Positions 59,710-64,000 of a DNA stretch of 64,000 bases are shown piece by piece (the stretch's first letter is position 1; the number at the start of each line of letters is the position of its first letter). Position numbers and translations under genes: made by a program. The notes under the pieces were generated by a model. It was not told where the DNA came from, ran no database searches, and saw only the letters and a program-made list of their open reading frames with translations. This stretch comes from Amycolatopsis decaplanina DSM 44594 (lineage in GTDB: Bacteria > Actinomycetota > Actinomycetes > Mycobacteriales > Pseudonocardiaceae): NCBI RefSeq assembly GCF_000342005.1, contig NZ_AOHO01000074.1, positions 248,001 through 312,000 on the forward strand, given 5' to 3'.

Positions 59710-59919
59710 TCAGGCGCCCGCTTCCTGGATGAGGCTCTTCGGCCGGAGGTCCGTCCAGTTCTCCTCGACGTAGGCGAGGCATTCCTTGCGGCCGGCCTCG
59801 CCGTGCACCGTGGTCCAGCCCGCGGGCACCTCGGCGAAGGCGGGCCACAGCGAGTGCTGTCCCTCGTCGTTGACCAGAACGAAAAAGGAACCGTCTTCGT
59901 TGTCGAAGGGGTTGGTCAT
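59710..59919 (-). CDS. MbtH-like protein
   Basis: 69 residues from ATG at 59919, overlapping the NRPS stop by 4 bp (ATGA). MbtH signature [33 protein letters not shown] and [14 protein letters not shown]. Such proteins bind adenylation domains and aid folding and activity; one is conserved in this place in glycopeptide clusters. Confidence 0.95.
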   Translation of the reverse strand: MTNPFDNEDGSFFVLVNDEGQHSLWPAFAEVPAGWTTVHGEAGRKECLAYVEENWTDLRPKSLIQEAGA

Positions 59920-62900
59920 CGTTGTGTCCTTTCACCTTCCGGACGCTGCCGGAGTTTCTCGGCGACGATGGCTCCAATCTGGCCCAGCGCCGCGGTTTGC
60001 ACCATGTCGTAGTGGTTGGACGGGATGTCGTGGGTCTCGATGGTCCCGCTGGTGAAGTCCTTCCAGCTGGCTTTCGCCACCGAGACCGGCAAATGCTCGG
60101 GACGGTCCACAGTGGCCACGAAGAGCAGGATGTCGCCTGCGAAGGGGGAAGAGACGTGGCGTGGCCCGACGTCCCAGAGGTTGCGCATGACCGCCTCCAG
60201 GCGGGCACGGGCGGCCTCCCCCTTGACCAGTTGGCCCGCGAGGTCCAGGTCCGCCTGGTTCCGCTTCGACAGCGCCTCCTCCTCGCTCGCCGCCCCGGTC
60301 GTCTTGCGTCCCATGTAGACGGGATAGGCGTCGAGCAAGGCGAGCAGGCCGACCTTTTCCCCTTGCTCCTCCAGCAGTTTGGCCATCGCCTGTGCGATGC
60401 GGCCGCCGAGCGACCAGCCCAGCAGGTGGTACGGCCCTTCCGGCTGCACGGCGCGGATCTGCGCGAGGTAGTCGGCGGCCATCTCCTCGACGCTGCCCGG
60501 CAGCGGCTCGGTACGGGCGAGGCCGCGGGCCTGGACGCCGTAGACCGGCTGGTTCGGCGGAAGGTGGCGCAGCAGCGGCTCGTAGTTCCAGCTCAGGCCG
60601 CCGCTCGCGTGGACACAGAAGAGCGAGGGACGGTCCCCGCCGGGCCGGAGCGGCAGCAGGATCTCGAAATCGCCCGTTTTCACCGAAGAGTTCGTCCGCC
60701 GCCGTTCGCCGACGACGACCAGGGTCTTGGCGGGCGTCTTCCGGGCGAACAGACCGGTGCGCAGCATCCGGTGCCCGTCCTCCCCGAATGGACAGGGCAC
60801 GGTCGGGAGGTCGGCCGGTCCCTCGTCCACCGCGGGGCCGGTGACGTAGAGCTCGCCGACGGTGCCCGGAGCGACGGGGCGCAACCGCTCGTCCAGCACG
60901 AGCGCGCCGAGCGGGCCGTCCCCGGCCACGTCGGCGACCACCTGGGGGACAGCCCCGGCCCATCGCGCCGGCGCGATGGGCGGACGGCCGCGTTCGAAGT
61001 CGTCCAGGAAGAGGTCCAGGTCGCTGATCCGCCGCCCGGGATCGTCGGCCACCTGCTCCAGGACGCGGACCAGCCGCCGGGCCACCGACTCGGCCGTGGC
61101 CTCGTCGAACAGGTCGGTGGCGTAGCGCAGCACGCCCTCGAAGCCGCCCGGTTCGTCGTCGTCGTCGAAACGCTCGGTGAGTTCGACCGAGAGATCCAGC
61201 TCCATGGCCTCGGTCCCACCGGGTTCGACACTGGTGCGCAGGGCGGGCAGTTCCGCCGCCGTCCAGCCGTCGATGTCCTCCTCGTCCACCCGCAAGCCCA
61301 CCTGGAACACGGGATGGCGGGAGAGCGACGCGGGCAGGTCGAGCAGCTCGACGATGCGCTCGAAGGGCACGTCCAGATGCTGTTCGGTCGCCTGGAAGGC
61401 CTCTTGCACCCGGTTGACGACCTCCAGGTAGGTCGGATCACCCGAGAGGTCCGTGCGCACGGCGAGCGGCCGGGTGAACGGTCCGACCATCGGTTCGAGG
61501 TCGAAGAGTTCCTCGTCCCGGGACAGCGCCGAGCCGATCACCACGTCTTCGCCCGCTCCGGACTTGGCCAGCAGCATGGCGAGCGCCGCGTGCACGAGCC
61601 GCGACGTTTCCGCGCCCGCCGACTCCGCGGCCTCCGCCAGCCGGGCGTGCGGACCGGCGTCCAGCCGCAGCGCGACGGTGCCCGCCCGCCGTGACGGGAC
61701 GGCGGGCCGCGGCCGGTCGAACGGGAGCATCGTCTCCCCGTCGATACCGGCCAGGTTGTCCCGCCAGAAGGCGATCTGCTCGTTGATCAGGCTGCCCGGT
61801 TCGTTCTCGTCCTCGAGCAGCCGCCGCTCCCAGAGCGCGTAGTCGGCGAACTGCAAGGCCAACGGCGCGCGCTGCGGGACCCGGCCCTCGCGCCGCGCGC
61901 CGTAGGCGGCCGCCAGGTCGCGGAAGAACACGTCCAGCGAGTCGTCGTCCGCCAGGATCCGGTGCACCTGGAGGTGCAGCACATGCTCCGTTTCGGAGAG
62001 CTCGAAGAGATCGCACCGCCACGGCATTTCACGGGTGAGGTCGAAGGCGGCCTCGCGCCGCTCGGCGAGCAACCCGGGAAGGGACTCCTCGGTCGCCGGG
62101 ATCGGGACCGGCTCGACCGCCGCGGTGTCGTGGACGAGCTGGTGCACACTCTGCGCGTCACCGGGGAAAGTCGTGCGGAGGAGCTCGTGCCGTGCGGCGA
62201 CGTCTCCGAGCGCCGTCACCAGCGCGGGCACGTTCAGCTTGCCCCGCAGGCGCAGCGCGACCGAGGTGGTCAGGCCCGCCGTCTCCCCGCCGGGATCGGC
62301 CAGCAGCCAGGCCCGCAGCTGCCGGGCGGTCAGCGGCACCCGGTCCGGTCGCTGGGCGGCTTCGAGTACGGGACGGGACTTCGCGGCCAGCGCCCTGGCC
62401 AGGCCCGCGGGCGTCGGCGAGGAGAACAGCTGCCGGATGGGCAGGTCCTCGCCGAGTTCCTCGCGGATCCGCGCGACGAGCCGCATGGCCAGCGCCGAAC
62501 TGCCGCCGAGGTCGTTGAAGGCGTCGTCGACCCCCACCTGCTCGACGCTGAGGATCTCGGCGAACAGCGCGCACAGCACCTTTTCGGTCTCGCTCTCCGG
62601 CGCCTTCTCCGACGAGCGTCCCGCGAGATCCGGGGCGGGCAGCGCCCGGCGATCCACCTTGCCGTTGGGGGTGACCGGCAGGCCGGGCAGCGCCACGACC
62701 GCGATCGGGACCATGTAGTCGGGCAGGACCAGGCCCATCCGCCGCCGGATCTCCTCCGGCCCGGCGTCGGTGCCGTCGGACACGAAGTAGCCGACGAGGC
62801 GCTTTTCGCCCGGCTGGTCCTCACGGGCCAGCAGGACCGCCTCGACCACTCCCGGCTGGGCGGCCAGCACGGCCTCCACTTCGCCGAGCTCGACCCGGTA

Positions 62901-64000
62901 GCCGCGGATCTTCACCTGGTCGTCGGCGCGGCCGAGGAACACGATCTCGCCGTCACGGGTCCAGCGGGCCAGGTCCCCGGTGCGGTACATGCGCTCACCG
63001 GGGAGGAACGGGCACGCCACGAACCGGTCGGCTGTCAGGCCGGGGTTGTTCAGATATCCGCGGGCCAGCCCCGTGCCCGCGATGTACAGCTCGCCCGCCA
63101 CCCCCGGCGCGACCGGGCGCAGGAAGGCGTCGAGGACGTAGATCCGGCGGTTGGTCATCGGGTGGCCGATCGGCAGCTCGTGGCCGAGCGCGTCGCCGGG
63201 TTCGATCGGCAGCCAGGTCGCACACAGGGTGGTTTCGGTCGGCCCGTAGGTGTTGCGCACGCGCAGGCCGGGCTGGGCCCGCCGCAGGTTCTCCACCGAC
63301 TGCAAGGGGACCACGTCGCCGCCGGTCCCGATCTCGATCAGGCCTTCGAAGCACTCCGGCGAGGTTTCCGCCAGTGCGCGGAAAGTGCCCGCGGTGAGGT
63401 GGACGTAGGTCGCGCCCCGTCGCACGGCCTGCCGTACCCCGGCCGCGTCCAGCACCCCCGGCTCGGTGAGCAGGACCCGGGCGCCGGAGACGAGCGGCAC
63501 CCACATCGCGTAGAGCGACGGGTCGAAGACGTGCGTCGCGTGCATCAGGACGCCGTCGCCCTCGCCGATCTGCCAGCCCGCGTCACCCGCCAGCCCGGCG
63601 ACGGCCCCGTGCGGGATCCCCACGCCCTTCGGCAGGCCGGTGGATCCCGAGGTGTACATGACGTACGCCAGATCGTCCGCGTGCGGCCGGTTTCCCGGTG
63701 CGGTGCACTCGTTCACGGCCGCGCGCGTTCCGGGCGCGTCGAGCACGATCGCGTTCTCCGGAGCGACCGCCCTGGTGGCCTCGGTGCACAAGACGGTCGA
63801 GACGCCGGAGTCGGCGAGGATGAACGAGACGCGCTCGGCCGGGTACTCGATGTCCACCGGGACGTAGGCGGCGCCCGCCTTCCAGATCGCCAGGAACGCG
63901 ATGAGCAGATCCGGCGACCTTTCCATGGCCACACCGACCCGGTCGCCGCGGCCGACACCGCGACCGGCGAGGTAGCCGGCCAGCCGATCCGACGCCTGGT
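59916..64000 (-). CDS. bpsC: Terminal glycopeptide NRPS (A7-PCP-X-TE), N-terminal part outside window
   Basis: 1360 residues visible; the frame is open to the window edge ([16 protein letters not shown] lies inside, so GTG at 63932 is not the start). Order: adenylation domain (to about 440), PCP ([11 protein letters not shown], Ser about 500), X domain (about 535-970, with HRILADDDS, the degenerate HRxxxDD of X domains, about 678), linker, thioesterase ([10 protein letters not shown], Ser about 1195). The A-domain pocket reads D-P-Y-H-G-G-T-L-C, the code of 3,5-dihydroxyphenylglycine, residue 7. The X domain recruits the Oxy P450s before release by TE. The condensation domain must lie upstream. 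Confidence 0.95.
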   Translation of the reverse strand, partial: QASDRLAGYLAGRGVGRGDRVGVAMERSPDLLIAFLAIWKAGAAYVPVDIEYPAERVSFILADSGVSTVLCTEATRAVAPENAIVLDAPGTRAAVNECTAPGNRPHADDLAYVMYTSGSTGLPKGVGIPHGAVAGLAGDAGWQIGEGDGVLMHATHVFDPSLYAMWVPLVSGARVLLTEPGVLDAAGVRQAVRRGATYVHLTAGTFRALAETSPECFEGLIEIGTGGDVVPLQSVENLRRAQPGLRVRNTYGPTETTLCATWLPIEPGDALGHELPIGHPMTNRRIYVLDAFLRPVAPGVAGELYIAGTGLARGYLNNPGLTADRFVACPFLPGERMYRTGDLARWTRDGEIVFLGRADDQVKIRGYRVELGEVEAVLAAQPGVVEAVLLAREDQPGEKRLVGYFVSDGTDAGPEEIRRRMGLVLPDYMVPIAVVALPGLPVTPNGKVDRRALPAPDLAGRSSEKAPESETEKVLCALFAEILSVEQVGVDDAFNDLGGSSALAMRLVARIREELGEDLPIRQLFSSPTPAGLARALAAKSRPVLEAAQRPDRVPLTARQLRAWLLADPGGETAGLTTSVALRLRGKLNVPALVTALGDVAARHELLRTTFPGDAQSVHQLVHDTAAVEPVPIPATEESLPGLLAERREAAFDLTREMPWRCDLFELSETEHVLHLQVHRILADDDSLDVFFRDLAAAYGARREGRVPQRAPLALQFADYALWERRLLEDENEPGSLINEQIAFWRDNLAGIDGETMLPFDRPRPAVPSRRAGTVALRLDAGPHARLAEAAESAGAETSRLVHAALAMLLAKSGAGEDVVIGSALSRDEELFDLEPMVGPFTRPLAVRTDLSGDPTYLEVVNRVQEAFQATEQHLDVPFERIVELLDLPASLSRHPVFQVGLRVDEEDIDGWTAAELPALRTSVEPGGTEAMELDLSVELTERFDDDDEPGGFEGVLRYATDLFDEATAESVARRLVRVLEQVADDPGRRISDLDLFLDDFERGRPPIAPARWAGAVPQVVADVAGDGPLGALVLDERLRPVAPGTVGELYVTGPAVDEGPADLPTVPCPFGEDGHRMLRTGLFARKTPAKTLVVVGERRRTNSSVKTGDFEILLPLRPGGDRPSLFCVHASGGLSWNYEPLLRHLPPNQPVYGVQARGLARTEPLPGSVEEMAADYLAQIRAVQPEGPYHLLGWSLGGRIAQAMAKLLEEQGEKVGLLALLDAYPVYMGRKTTGAASEEEALSKRNQADLDLAGQLVKGEAARARLEAVMRNLWDVGPRHVSSPFAGDILLFVATVDRPEHLPVSVAKASWKDFTSGTIETHDIPSNHYDMVQTAALGQIGAIVAEKLRQRPEGERTQR

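Noticed and set aside
63713-63932. GTG at 63932 as the start of the terminal NRPS
   Set aside because: Upstream codons to the window edge continue the adenylation domain ([15 protein letters not shown]), so the gene starts outside the window.

Overview
High-GC actinomycete chromosomal DNA, most probably Amycolatopsis (Pseudonocardiaceae). This rests on a vancomycin/balhimycin/chloroeremomycin-type glycopeptide antibiotic gene set, type VII secretion (T7SS) accessory genes, EspG-, EspC- and DUF3558-type proteins, and GTG/TTG starts. The window starts inside a beta-lactamase-family gene and ends inside the last NRPS gene of the antibiotic cluster. No tRNA, rRNA, CRISPR array or transposase gene was recognised.

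Positions 1-28,740 are an accessory flank. 1.8-5.1 kb is a T7SS accessory operon (helical protein, DUF3558 lipoprotein, WXG/PPE-like Gly-rich protein, EspG-like). 5.3-5.6 kb is a nested palindrome array. 5.8-8.2 kb pairs a class II glutamine amidotransferase with a glutamate decarboxylase. 8.9-16 kb holds a MerR regulator with a cobalamin-type sensor domain, a photolyase, and a tightly overlapping operon of orphan cytochrome b (QcrB-like), a 4-TM protein, an SRPBCC-epimerase and TspO. Direct repeats TTGCATCG spaced exactly 11 bp lie upstream of the cytochrome b operon and, in reverse orientation, upstream of the photolyase, which suggests one regulon. 17.8-20.9 kb is an EspC-like/YbaB-like/EndoU-toxin/immunity operon. 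21-28.7 kb holds secreted and lipid-anchored proteins, another WXG plus peptidase pair, and small regulators.

From 28,857 to the right end lies the left part of a glycopeptide antibiotic cluster, nearly all on the minus strand. DAHP synthase feeds aromatic supply and dpgA-D make 3,5-dihydroxyphenylglycine. evaA/E/B/D with the C-methyltransferase evaC make a vancosamine-type amino sugar. hmaS, hmo and the divergent hpgT make 4-hydroxyphenylglycine, with hpgT also transaminating the Dpg precursor. bpsD, oxyD and bhp make beta-hydroxytyrosine. An N-methyltransferase, a deacetylase homologue, three glycosyltransferases (gtfC-, gtfB- and gtfA-like), a halogenase, the cross-linking P450s oxyC/oxyB/oxyA, an MbtH protein and the terminal NRPS (A-PCP-X-TE, code read as D-P-Y-H-G-G-T-L-C for Dpg) complete the visible part. 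The remaining NRPS genes, regulator and transporter must lie to the right.

A recurring theme is long intergenic palindromes. One family (arms TGAGTGGTAAGGACGGTT) occurs three times and supplies stop codons to adjacent reading frames, including two apparently truncated genes. Other families occur in the flank and inside the antibiotic cluster.
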